Assembly: GCF_016097555.1 (NCBI RefSeq)
Contig: NC_054702.1
Location: 65,987,478 to 66,051,477, forward strand
DNA length: 64,000 bases
Reading direction: 5' to 3'
DNA from: Gigantopelta aegis
Taxonomy: Eukaryota > Mollusca > Gastropoda > Neomphalida > Peltospiridae
Below, one piece after another: positions 50,605 to 62,959 of the stretch (positions are counted from its first letter, which is position 1; every line of letters begins with the position of its first letter). A program made the position numbers and the translations under genes. The notes under the pieces are model-generated. The model did not search any database and was not told the DNA's origin. It saw only the letters and a list, made by a program, of their open reading frames with translations.

Positions 50605-53600
50605 GGGTTTACTGTATTATTAAAAACAAATTTGCATAATTTATATTAAGAACACAGTTGGAAAACTAATGAGGGTTTCGGGTTAATAAGTGGCTATCAC
50701 AACAAATGTTGATGGCTCAAGTTACTAAACAGGGTATGGGGGACCCAAATATACATCACGATTAGGAACACTAATGCATTTCAAAAACTGGACCAACAGC
50801 CAAAACACCAAATTACTTTTCACAGGTATCAAGGTGAAGAAATGGAGATATAGAAACTACCCCCCCCACCCCACCCACCCCCACCCCCCCCCCCCCACCC
50901 CCCACCCCCCCCCCCCCCCCCCCCCCACTTTCCCTTTAAATAAAAAGAATGCTCTTTTGCCAAATTCAGTGTGCACTATATGCATTAAAAACATCGAGTG
51001 AAAACTAGATACTATATTGCTTACCCAAGACAAATAACTTAATTTCACACTAAATATGGAAAACATTATTGCTCATCCATAACAAACTGTTATTGCTTGT
51101 CAAAAACTGAACTTTATTGCTTGCCTACAACTGATTTTTAACGACTGAAAAATCTTTAAAAACTGAAAAATCAGAGTTCATTTAGTACGAGATGTGATGG
51201 GAATGAGGTGCTAAAAAGTAAAATTTCATGTTGACTTTACTTTTGTTTTGCAAGTTCATATTGCTTACACCAGACATGCATGAAGGTAACCATCTTATGA
51301 CCTAGGGGATGGAGTGAGAGGAGGATGCTTACTGACAAATATAAATTACTATGTTCATTAGTGTGTAACACTGAACAATGGGAGAAAAAGTTCATTTGCA
51401 TTAAAAAAGTTCATTTACTGTTAAAAAGTTCAAAAGAAAAATTCTACAACCTGCTAATGATAACACAATTAGAGACTTTTCAATGAGACATAAGGAGAGT
51501 TTGGAATTGGTGATAAATTATCTTGTTGAACAGTTTCTCTGCATGGCAACTTTAAGATCATTCCCCAAGTCATTAATATCAGTTTTATGATTGTCTTGAT
51601 TAACAAGCAAAACATCTTTTAAACATGTGACCTATTTAAAAAAAAAAAATTTTGCATCAAAAATAGTTAGACCATTTTTAAGGAAATTATACATTATCTG
51701 AACAGAAAATTATTACTTTGAAAGACTATACATTTGCTACTATTTGGCTGACCCGCAAAACCAACAGGAAAAACATCAGAGACAGATCTCGCTAACTAAG
51801 GCATTCGTAACACATGAACCTGTATCAACACTGTATCAGTACAAAAATTAAATCATATGCTTGCTTCATTCATCTACATCACAATTAAAATCATTGAGCG
51901 AAAACCACACATAAATACATATATGTACATAATATACTCATTCAAATCTAGTTTGTCAACGTTTGCTCATTCGGCCTTAGTAAATCATAGCATAGTAATT
52001 ATTTCTGTACAAAGTGAACAAAAAAAAAGAAAAAAAAAAGAAAAGAAAAAAGAAAAAAAACCCAAAATGAGAAAGAAACACATAACAAAAAACAAATAGT
52101 TAAGACAACACAAACTGCACTGAAATATATATATCATTAAACATAATGGAAGCCAAATAATTATGCATAACAATAAATCAAGAGTGGAATGTGCTTAATT
52201 GCTTTAGTCCACAGTGAAAGCTTTAATGTATGTTACACAAACCAGTATATATGCGGAACAGTGGAGGGGAGAGGGCACCAGACCTTAAACACACATATTC
52301 GGTTAAAGACAAATATATTTGGAGCACATATCAAATATCTGTGCCAGGCTGTTTAAATATCAGAATTTAGTGTTTACCTTACACTTTTAACAACACCCCA
52401 GCACAAAAAATACATCGGCCATTTGTGTCAAACTATGGTTACATTTGAACAAAATCAAATATATGTACATTATTTACTTTTTACAAATTCATTACACTGG
52501 ACCTGATTATTGGCATGCAATGTGTGAACAGATTAAAAAAAAACACACAAAAAAACTAGGGGTCTAAACTAGTTATATATCTGTATTGCTTATTTTTAAC
52601 CAATGAAATCAGATATCGTATACAAAAATAGTTGTCCTAGACCAGTGGTCACCGCTTTTCATATGTAATTTTCTCCAACACATGGAATCAAAACAGTAGA
52701 CAGTTCTGAAGAATCTTGACAAAATCATAGTTCAGATAAATTTAGTAGAAGCTAGTGAAAAGGATGCCATGCAGTCATCAATATTTTTTAATCCGATTGT
52801 TTCTTGTATTTTCTCAGAATTAAAAAAAAAAAAAGTGCATGTTTGTTTTGTAGGTATTAATGTGCTCATATCCAGGCAGACAAAAATATTGCTTTTATAA
52901 ATTAAACACTTGCAACATTCATATACAATGTCTATTTTAAAAAGAAAATCGATTTTCAACATCATCAATGTCAATACTGGTAGTCTTTAATGCAAAGAAT
53001 TATGGTCCTTCACACACTTTTAAAAACTAAGGACAGAATACACTGTTAAAATAGAATGTTTAATGATTGTCAACATGATGAAATGACATGTTTTGAACTG
53101 AAGAAATATATATATAGACATCTTTATAACCTTAGGACTAGTGTTTTTATATTATATAAGAATGACTAGATGTAAACACAATATTTAGTAATCTTCATAT
53201 ATTATATTTGCATCATGACAAATAATCCTTAAAAAAAATATTGACAGTTTTTATTTAAGAGGAAAACATTTCAGGGCATGTAATGTTTGTCCCCCCCACC
53301 CGAACAGTTTTGTATTGTAAGAATGAGAAATGATAACCCTTTCTTTAACTGTATCCCAATTAAAATGTCACATAAATGCTGGGAGTTAATCAAACACAGA
53401 CCATAACATTAATTTACTTACTAAATCTTATCAATGAAACTTTTGTGCCCCTCAGTCCATGCATCAGTGTCCATGTGTGTGTAATGGAAAGTTTTTTCTA
53501 TACAGTATGAAGAGTTCAAACCTGATCTTCTGATTATTAACTGGTTTGCCATATTTATTAACAGTAAACATGGAAAGCATTGAAAACTGTAAGCATGTTA

Positions 53601-55632
53601 TAAAAAAAAAAAAAAAAAAAAAATCAATATCGTGTTGTCTGGCATATGATATTGATTTTTTTTTTTTTTTTGTTCTACCAATATTTTTTAAAGAAACCAG
53701 TGCCATTTTGCAGTAATTATAAAAGTTGCTCACAGTGACTTATTTGGAGAGCATTAATATAATCTTGGATCTCAACATGACTATCAAGGAAAGAGAATAA
53801 GGCTTAGAACTAACCACAGTCAGATGCTGGTCATTCTCAGAATGCAAGTCTAATCAACTCACTTCCTCTATGTACAAAATGGAGAGGGGTATTGATTAAA
53901 TGGCTAAATTGTGTACTGATAGTAAGACCAACCCATCCCCCCAAAAAAAACAAAAAAACTAACAAATTCAAGCACAATACAAAAAGCCACAAGAACATCA
54001 GTATGTACACTTTACAAAAGCACACTGCAAAGGGAAAAAAAAAAATCCATTCAAACAGTATGAACAGTAAAAAATCTTATTTTCCCTTGTTACTTACTAA
54101 AATAGGGAATAACAACTCATCTAAATAATATAAAATAAACATTTCAAACATAACAAATAAAACCTTGTTCACTAATGACTTTCAACATGATTTACCCAAA
54201 TTATAAATACAGTGAGTGCACTTAATGATTTTTATTTCAGAAAAAAAGTTTTTACACTGTTTTTTATTTATAAAATTCAAACTTTTGGTGCCTTTTCCAG
54301 ACAAAATGGGTTCACATAATATCTTGGTATTGTTAAAGCAGAATACACAAGATACTTAGGCCTAGACCAAAATCCTGTCACCCAGCATCAATACATATAA
54401 TTTCAAATCTCTCACATTTCTATCAGTACTATACAACTATTTACAATTTCATGATTTAGAAATAATGGTAAAAATAAAAATAGTGAATGCATTGATGAAA
54501 AGTAAAATAAAATAAAATACATTCATTAACAATTGAGGTGTGACCTGTATATACATGCATATTTAAAACCAAGAGAAACATTTGGTACAAAAGAGAAAGA
54601 TTTAGTTTTTGGCAAATCATGTCATAACCATTTTAATTTAAGATATTTTATCCGTTATTACGTTTCTTCCTCAAAAGGTATATCCCTTCTTTAGGTACTT
54701 GTTAACATATTGTGAGAGAGTAGCGTCAAATGTGAAATAACTACACCTCCAATTTTCAAGAATGACTATTCAACTGAATAACTGTTTGCAGTAGACATGT
54801 GCTCAGAGCATTTTCTATATTTTACTACCCAGTACCAGATTGTGAAAATAAATTTGTTAAAATAAGAACCTAACAATGGTTGTAAAACCTTTGAAATGCA
54901 TTCCTGCGAGAAATATTGCTGGTAGTCTATTGCAAGTTCAAGACTAAATCCTTAGGTCCACAAACCACCAACATATATAACACAAATAGCATTGAAAAGC
55001 ACAATGATATTTATTAAACTCAAATGTCTTTTAAGTGATGCACACTATGCTACTTGCAGCAGTTTTCCCATCAAAATAACAAAAAAGGAAAATGCCCGTA
55101 TGTGATTTATCAATAAATGACTTGAGAAAATAACGATGTGTTTCAAGTCATTACATGAACAAGTCGTTTGTATTACTTTTAAGTTGAGTCTGGTAATGTC
55201 GTAGACAGCTACTATGAATGGTTATTAAACAAACACAAAACCCAACAACTACTTTAAAGTGCCAGTGTTTTTCTGTCAGGTGTAATATAATTGTATTGTT
55301 ATTTAACAAAATCCATGATCATTCTGAACATTACAGTAGAATGCAACTTAAATATCATAATAAAACAATACATTTCTTAAGTTAGATAACAATGAACGTA
55401 CTTTGTACATCTACAGCAACTAATATTTTGGAACAAAAATCACAATATTAAGTGATAGTAAAAAAGTATACACTACACTAACATAATTTTATGATAATAT
55501 GAAATACTGATACCACTGCTAACCCTAATGACTATGAAGAAATCAAGATATCAGATGGTATAATCAACAGATGAAATGGGGGTGCATGGACGATGAAGAG
55601 GTGCAGAGAAATCCATACATTGTGATTATCAA
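48323..55632. other. AT-rich gene-poor interval
   Basis: No exon of a known protein could be recognised on either strand. It contains homopolymer tracts (poly-G about 50574-50602, C-rich 50861-50927, A- and T-runs near 52021, 53600 and 53657) and a scrap of the non-tRNA SINE-like tail at about 52385-52450. Almost no tRNA SINEs are present. Confidence 0.5.
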
Positions 55633-56010
55633 TTAAAGGGACAGACCCTAGTTTCAACCCGTGAAAATTAACACTAAGTTTCATTAATCTACAAACCTGT
55701 AACACATTTGGATACAGTTCCATTGAGTGAAACCCGAGTCTGTGACTTTGAAATGGTGAAATACCCTCTAAAAATAGACTAAAACTTGACTCCATAACTG
55801 TTACTTCTCAGACGCACGTGCGGTTTTAAAAATATGAGAAATGTATTTTGTGATATTAAAAACACCAGGATGACCAAAAACGTTTCAAATGTACGGAAAT
55901 GGATAATCTAAACAATAAAATCTAATTCAAGTATGATTTCAGTTATCAAAAACGGCTCTAATAGTAAAACATATGCCTTAGTGTTTAAAAAATAGGGTAT
56001 GTCCCTTTAA
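55633..56010 (+). mobile_element. MITE with TTAA ends (piggyBac-like), copy 3
   Basis: Best preserved ends: TTAA-agggacagaccctagtttca at the left and aaaatagggtatgtccct-TTAA at the right. The interior matches copies 1 and 2. It has no coding capacity. Confidence 0.85.
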
Positions 56011-56247
56011 TGGATGGCTTTTTATAATACATATTAAAAATCTTTCTTCAAATAAATACTGAGTTTGTTTTTCATGGATGACAAAATGACAATCGAAGAA
56101 AAATATATTTAAGAGTCTGAATGTTTTTTATTTTGTCTGAATGTTTTTTATTTTATATTAAAAGATAATTGACTGTATATTAAATGTAAAGATAATCAGA
56201 ATCAACTTTAATAGAAAGGGTCGTAATACTTAGTTCCTACAATCTAC

Positions 56248-56310
56248 CATCTTCATAAATCAAGGCTAATATTCGTTCCTCGTATTCAGCCTTAATACAT
56301 GTAGTCAAGA
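56248..56310 (-). repeat. 63-bp near-perfect inverted repeat, left arm
   Basis: The reverse complement of this arm matches 56570-56632 with two mismatches in 63 bp. Read on the minus strand it can encode TTCIKAEYEERILALIYED, the same peptide as the right arm on the plus strand. Confidence 0.9.
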
Positions 56311-56569
56311 TTACTGATATCCACTACTAGCGCCCTCTATTGGAAGAAAATTTGTAACACCGATTATGTCCCTTACACGATGACATCGCTGACCAATCAC
56401 AGCATCGGTAACATGTGACAATCTTGAAAGCAATATCAAAAATTAACTGCCGGACGCTGACGCTGCCATCTTTGTTTACAATAACAAGGGAATCTATAAG
56501 GAGCGTTGCGATTCGTTGCAATCAGATCTCATCGCATCCAATGAAATTTAAGCATTTTGTGGCACGATT
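56311..56569. promoter_or_regulatory. GC-richer spacer with CCAAT and YY1-like motifs
   Basis: This 259-bp spacer between the inverted arms has gaccaatcac at 56391-56400 and gccatcttt (YY1-like AAGATGGC on the minus strand) at 56465-56473. It has several CpGs in an otherwise AT-rich area. It could be a divergent promoter or the inside of a foldback element. Confidence 0.35.
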
Positions 56570-56632
56570 TCTTGACGACATGTATCAAGGCTGAATACGA
56601 GGAACGAATATTAGCCTTGATTTATGAAGATG
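56570..56632 (+). repeat. 63-bp near-perfect inverted repeat, right arm
   Basis: Partner of 56248-56310. It reads TTCIKAEYEERILALIYED on the plus strand inside an open frame 56557-56754. No family was recognised. Confidence 0.9.
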
Positions 56633-59623
56633 ACAATCTACATGTCATTAGAATTCTTTTAGTCAATGTTTTTGATGAGACTGTCTTGATTTGTTACCAC
56701 TGTAAGATGTTTTGGACTAAAACAGGCTTTTTAACAACTAAAATTACATTTTAAATGCATTTTCTTATATAGGATATCTGTGTCTGTATATTCAATACGT
56801 TTCTGGTTGTCATAATGTTTGTAGCAGCTAAAACTTTATTTTACTTCTTAATTAACTTCTTTTTTTGTACGTACGATATTATTCGGAGGTAAAATCTCTC
56901 GGCTTCTAGAAACAGTCAAGAAATCACACCTTTTATATCCAAACACTGTCATTCTAGACATTTTATGTGTAATTTTAGTCATTAAAAATGCTCTGTCGGT
57001 CAGAAACACATTACAATAGCAGCAACTTAGAACAGTTGCTTTAAGAGTTTGAGTACAATGTCAAACTGTCTGGGTCAGTCCGATACTGGATTTCACACAC
57101 ATCTTAAGGACTAATAATTCTTGGTCAGCACCTCTACTAGGATATATGTATAGTGAATTAACTAAGTCAGCTGATCTATAATAAAGACAATAAAACATAC
57201 ATATTACAAATTCTAACATGTAATATTGCACAACACATGAGATTGAAACATAAAACCGATGATAAATGTATTACACATGCTGTGATACTGTTTAAAAGAG
57301 ATAACTAACCACTTGCTCCCTCTATTATTTCTCTTTCTTTCTTTCTTGTTCTTAAAAATGGTTCACTAAACTATTTAACAAAATAGAATGCATAACAGCT
57401 GCATTTTTAATCATCATATATCGTTGCATTATTACTTGTACGTTGTACAAGCTTAACCTACAACAAATAGTTACAAGCTGTCAACAATGTTTTATATCCT
57501 CAATTCTTGTAAAAGTAACATAAGACTATTACAGCATTAAGAGAAGAGTTGTTAGAGTATTTTTTTTGGGGTGGGGTGTGGGGGGGGGGGGGGGGCAACA
57601 AAATATTTATCTTCGGAGCAAGTTTGTACCACCTTCCAAAAAACTCATTTGTTCTGAAGAATGTTTGTAGTATGGACATTTGCAGTTTCAAGTCAATCTT
57701 CAATCCTCCACCCTACAGGATACAGAAAAAATAAAATGAAAAACAAAGATGTAAAATCAAACAAACAATTATTCCACTGAGTTATAAATATTTTATACAT
57801 TACATTTCTTGGCTAGAAAATAAAAATAAAAGGGTAACATCAAAAATAACTTTTAAACCCAAATTGAAGCCAATTTAATTTATTGGCCAGTAAGAAAAGT
57901 CGACTAAAATCTGATAAATTGAAAATGTTAAATTATTAAAGTTCTTCACATCAAGTCCGACGATAGTCACTCTTCGTACCCTTGTTTTGGCTTTGTACAC
58001 AATAAATATAACATATATCATAAAAGGTAAAAAAAATTAAGCACAAGATTTTCTTCAAACACATTCAGGTGCATTAGTAACGTTCAAACAAAAAACATTT
58101 CAAAAGCTATTTTGTATTGGAATTTTTCCATCATTCTTAAAACGGAAACGTCATGTACCCAGTTTATGGTTATTGTATGGAGATGGAAAGTGACGTCATT
58201 CAAATTCAAGATTAGCTATATTATTACAATGTTTTGCCACATTAAAATAAAAAGTGGTCTACTAACCGTGACCCCCGTCAAAATTCTATAACAAGCAGAC
58301 AACGCTGTTTACAGGTCACTATGTTTTTATTTTTCATAATTCTGGACAAAATATTAAGTTTAAGTTTTAAAAGATGAAACAAATAAAAAGTACCTTTTGT
58401 CAAATATATGATACAAAAAAATTACCATTGGATATGTTTTATTTATTATGTATGAAGCCAAAACAAGGGTGCGAAAAGTGACTGTTGTCAACCTTAGGTT
58501 GCAAATTAATTGTAGTTTAGCTTTATTTAAATACATGTACATGTATAAATTGTATTTATGAATTCCTTTGGAAATGATTGTAACATTGACAAAACAATTA
58601 TAATCACTATTTAACTTCAATGTGAGTTATATTAGATCCATGCTCAATTCCTGGGAATGGTGATAGGTAGAGTTACTTCCCATTAATTCCCAGACATGCA
58701 CTGAATTTTAATAATTTATGTACGACTAACCTTTTTTTTTTAGAACCCCCCCCTCACCCTCCAAAAAAACCCACACCACCTATTGGAATCATTCACTCTT
58801 ATGGTTAACTCTATTTACATATTTTATTTCAAGTCTTTTAAAGATAGCCTGATCTGTTATCTAAGCAGGATAATTTTGTACAACACCCTGTGATTCAACT
58901 TCCAAAAAGTTCATTCTATAAAACAATTCATACTACTGCATGTGGAATGTTCCATAAAGCTAAAAACTTGTACCCCCTTAAAATGTTTTTGTCAAAAATT
59001 ATTTTCAGCAGTCAGACAGTTAATGTTTGCAACTGTTGAATATTTATGTGAAATACTTGTAGTCAGAATCAACCACAAGAATTAAGTTTTATCCTTTATC
59101 AATCCAACATAACTCATATGTTAAGCAAGCTAACTTTGAAAATAAGCTTAATTATGACTTTTGAAAGTGGAGAATACAAACACACTATTAGTAAAGTGAA
59201 TTACTGATCAATTTTGTGCTGTGCATTATTGTTTGTTAATATTAAAAAAATATAACTTTGCTGAAATGATAAAATTGTGCACAAAGTACTCCTACATTAC
59301 CGGTATTGAACATTACAGACACAGACAGAAATTGAGCCTGCATCATAAATATTATTTAATAAAAAGATAAAATATCTGTTGAACTATCTTAACCAGATGT
59401 GAGCTTTAAAGCGGCTATGTCTGGAATATTTTTTATTATTTAAGCATTTAGAACAGAAAATCCCATTACGTTTGGTGCATATAAGACACCGCACTCTGAA
59501 TTGGTTTCACTACACTGGCTTTTCCAAGTTAAAAATAAACCCACTATTTTGAAAATGGGACACTTTTGCCGGGCTCCCTCTGGGCTAAAAATAGTACGGT
59601 TCGGCTATTGTTGCATTACAAAA
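56633..59623. other. AT-rich stretch, no gene recognised
   Basis: No recognisable exon. A poly-G tract lies at about 57568-57595, and a C-rich/A-rich patch near 58745-58770. Confidence 0.5.
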
Positions 59624-60109
59624 ACCGAGCGGATTCTAGCAGCCAATTCCTAGCAGCCAATTTCAGCAGACCCTCGTGACGACGATCTAAACACCTGACT
59701 CATACGCCTTTCGATTGTTACCTGTATTTCACACACTTTTATGCTAATTTTTAATTATTCACTACAACTTAAGAATTTTAGAGTTTTAAAGAGTATCTTT
59801 ATATAATAACAACACAAAAACAAAATAACAACCAAGATTCATTTTCACAGTCTTATTGTTACTAATATCCGTATAAATACAACCAAAACCTTTTTATTAA
59901 GCACTTTTAAAATATCTGAAGTATCACTTTAAAAATCCGTCTGTACTACGGTAATATAGGATGTCCAACTAGTATCGTATAGCCCACACCACAACACACA
60001 TTATAAAAGGCATAATGGTCCGGTGTTTAGAACGTCGCCATGCGTATCTGCTGAAATTGGCTGCTAGCGTAATTGGCTGCTAGGAAGTGGCTGCTAGAAT
60101 GCGCTCGGT
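59624..60109. mobile_element. Foldback element with TAGCAGCCAATT subterminal repeats
   Basis: The left arm (59624-59695) has ccgagcggattctagcagcc, a second tagcagccaatt, tcagcaga and gatctaaacacc. The right arm (60022-60109) is its reverse complement, with three tagcagcca units instead of two. The AT-rich spacer of about 326 bp is non-coding. This resembles a foldback or MITE insertion. Confidence 0.7.
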
Positions 60110-60332
60110 ATTACAAAATGGCGAGAATTGTTCTAACTGGCTAGTAAGCATTTGACGATATGCGTTAATGACGACAACTTGTGAGTGAATTAAAAGTGCA
60201 GTTATGCTTGTATTTGAACTTAGAACTTGACTGTATACGATTGAAACCAGACATTGCAGCTTTAACAAAATAATTATTTATTGTTTGCAATAACAGAAGT
60301 TTTTTTTGTTTTTGTTTTTAAAAAAAAAAATT

Positions 60333-60724
60333 GAAATAACTGTCTGTTTTTGTGCAGGAGACATCAGACGCCATATAACCGTAAATAAAATGTGTTGTGT
60401 GTGTGTTGTTAAATAAAACATTTCCTTCCTTCCTTGTACAGTAGACTGTTAATGTTGGTATGCATAATTATCTCTGTTTATGACAATTTTTAAAACTAAA
60501 CTAAACTGTTGGTAGATGACACTGATTAAATGAAGCAGAACTAAAGAAAATACTTTAAACTAATATCATGTATTAATTTTTTATAACATACTTTGAAATA
60601 AATTGCCTGTCTTTGTGCACAAGACTGTTAATGTTGGTATGCATAATTAATGCTACATGCTTTTAAGATTTATGACAATTTTTAACAATACTGATTAAAT
60701 GAAGTGGAACTAAAGAAAATACTA
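60333..60724. repeat. Direct duplication downstream of SNAP25, split by a SINE tail
   Basis: Segments at about 60333-60555 and 60592-60724 share gactgttaatgttggtatgc, ataatta, tttatgacaattttta, and actgattaaatgaag with aactaaagaaaatact. The first copy is interrupted at 60361-60437 by a SINE tail (gacgccatataaccgtaaat with gttaaataaaacatttcc). It lies just past the SNAP25 stop codon and is probably transcribed as 3' UTR. Confidence 0.75.
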
Positions 60725-60782
60725 ATTAAGCCATGAAAAAGCATTCTATAGTGTTATGCATTTTTTGATAATCACTTGTGTT

Positions 60783-61349
60783 CTAAGCATCTTTGAGTAT
60801 TTTGGTGGCTCGTTTGTTGGCTTCACAGATACGAGTCTCATTTGACGTCGCCTGAAAGATCAAGATTATATTCATGTTAGACAAAACAGTCAAACCATGT
60901 AATGTCATATTTAGAATTGAACATACTAAAACACTTCATTATAGTAGAATATAATCAAAAGGAGTGTATAACTAATTTTTAAATCTTTTTGTATATGAAG
61001 ACAAAAATAACAAGAAAAAACACTGAAGTAACACAATTATTTCTAGCATCAAAATGAATTATTTATTCTAGTTCAACAAACTTCAATTTTAAATTAAAAT
61101 TTTTTTAAATAATAATACAAAAAATCAATGGAAATAAATCAAGGTTCCACAAAATAAGGATTAAAAAAAAACAAAAAACAAAAACAATTAATACTAAAGA
61201 TTACCTTTTGGTTTATCCTGTCAACCTGTCTATTTTGAGCAGTAATTTCACTGCCCATATCAATAGCCATGTTTCTCAGATTTCCAATCATTCCTGCCAC
61301 TTCAACAATATTATTCTCCATCTCATCTTCACGGGCATCATTCGTTATC
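60783..61349 (-). CDS. SNAP25: SNAP25-type t-SNARE, last two coding exons (partial)
   Basis: Exons on the minus strand: 61205-61349 (48 codons plus one split base) and 60783-60851 (22 codons and TAG), joined in phase 0 across a GT-AG intron. They encode the second SNARE helix: [20 protein letters not shown], then [28 protein letters not shown], and [20 protein letters not shown] with DA. The zero-layer glutamine is the Q of TAQN, and hydrophobic heptads run throughout. NDARE, NLRNMA and QNRQVDRI favour SNAP25 over SNAP23/29, although invertebrates often have one gene for the first two. SNAP25 is a synaptic Qbc-SNARE that pairs with syntaxin and synaptobrevin in exocytosis. Exon 61205-61349 begins with the third base of an arginine codon. 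The upstream exons lie beyond 64000, so that intron exceeds 2.6 kb. Confidence 0.93.
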
Positions 61350-61439
61350 CTAAATATCAAAGGAAAAATATTCAAACAATTCAACATTAATTTAACGTTT
61401 TTTATTATTCCCATGTTAAAAGAAAACAAAAGGACCATG

Positions 61440-62950
61440 GGTTTTAATGGTCAATTGCGGACCCCACCTACCAGACTTGGGGTGGAGGGCGTGGAAGAGG
61501 GGTCAAAATGACCAAATTGATTTTGTTTCTTCTAGTAACAAGAAAGCTTTCAACCAACTTTAGATGGAAATGGTCTAGTAGTTGTGAAAATTTTACAGTT
61601 TAAATGCATTTTTCTCTAAAACTTTAGTAAAGTTCATCCCTCCCCAGGCACAACAGCGGAAGCAACATTAATGACATTTACAACTGATAAACCATCTTTA
61701 GGTAGTACTAGACCAAATAACTTCCGGCTGGGTCAAAGTTCCAGGTGCACCCAACTTTTGATAGAGAAGTGAACACCACAAGTCCTGTGATTGGTTATAA
61801 ATGTGAGTGTGTTGGTTGTAAAAAATAATAGTTTCATCTGGGTAAAAACAAAAATGCAATTTTATTTCATCTAGTACCAGTGTGTTTAGTAGCCTTGTGC
61901 TTGAAACATGTATGGGGTACCTGTAAAAAAAAGTACTCGAATTTTGTGCAAAACTAGGGTAGTCATAGACGCTATCCGTTATCTCAGAAACGAGCAGCTT
62001 GACCCCTAATTTTTTCTGATTCACTTTAAGTGTGAGAGGTGGTAGTATTTATATCCGTGGCGTTTATGTCGATTGATACGCTGCAGGTAGGAGTTTTAGC
62101 CACATATGTTACTATTGTCGTCTATGGGATTTGATTTGGTAGTATACACCCTTTAGACCTATTTGTTGTAGCATTTATTAAGTAAAGACGATGATTTTTT
62201 TAAAATTGGCTTAATTTTCCCCGTTTTGGCCCCACCCATCAGGCTCCTGTGTGGGACAGAATGATCAAATTCACAAATTTGTTTTTCCATGTGCCCAGGA
62301 AGCTTTTCACAAAATTTGGTTGCAATTGGTTAAATAATTTGATTTTAAAATAAAAATAATAATTTAAAAAAAAACGAAGCTAATTTCCCTCTTTTGGGTG
62401 TCAGAATGACTATATTTACAGATTTGTTTCCCTTTGCGTAATAGAAGCTTCCCATAAAATTTAATTCAAATCAGTCAAGTAGTTTTGGAGAAGAATTCAC
62501 AAATCTTTCTCCACATGCCAAAGAAGCTTAAAAAAAAACCTGGGTTAGAATTGGTATAGTAGACTTAGCAGAATATTTGTAATAATTGGCTCCATTTTCC
62601 CCTTTTGGATCCCACCTTCAGACTTCTGGGATGTCAGAATGACAATATTCACAAATTTGTTTCTCGATGTGTCAATACAGCTTCACACAAAATTTGGTTA
62701 GAATTGATCAAGTAGTCTTGGAGAAGTCTACGAAATAACTGTTTAAATGTACTTCTCTATATAACTATAGTAAACTTCAGCCCTTCCCCTGGGGGCAAAC
62801 GGGGGGACCAAACATTAATGACGGTAACAAATTAGATAAAGCATCTATTGATCTTTACATATATGAAGACTATTTGGTTATAACATTTCTGGAATATGAT
62901 TTACGGTATAACAATTGGCTTTATTTTTCCGTTTTGGTCCTGCCCCTAAG
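61440..62950 (+). repeat. Degenerate long-monomer repeat in SNAP25 intron
   Basis: Monomers of about 190-220 bp share attggcttcattttccc, cttttggaccccacc, tcaggctcctgggg, gtcagaatgac, aatattcacaaatttgtttc, agaagcttcacacaaaattt and ggttagaattg. About 4-5 diverged units lie at 61440-61690 and 62195-62950. The interval 61690-62190 looks like a different sequence inserted in the array. Confidence 0.7.
61690..62190. other. Unassigned insert within the repeat array
   Basis: This stretch (including acttccggctgggtcaaagt, then tccaggtgcacccaactttt) lacks the monomer words on both sides. It has no credible coding frame and is probably another dispersed element. Confidence 0.4.
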
Positions 62951-62959
62951 GACCCTGAC

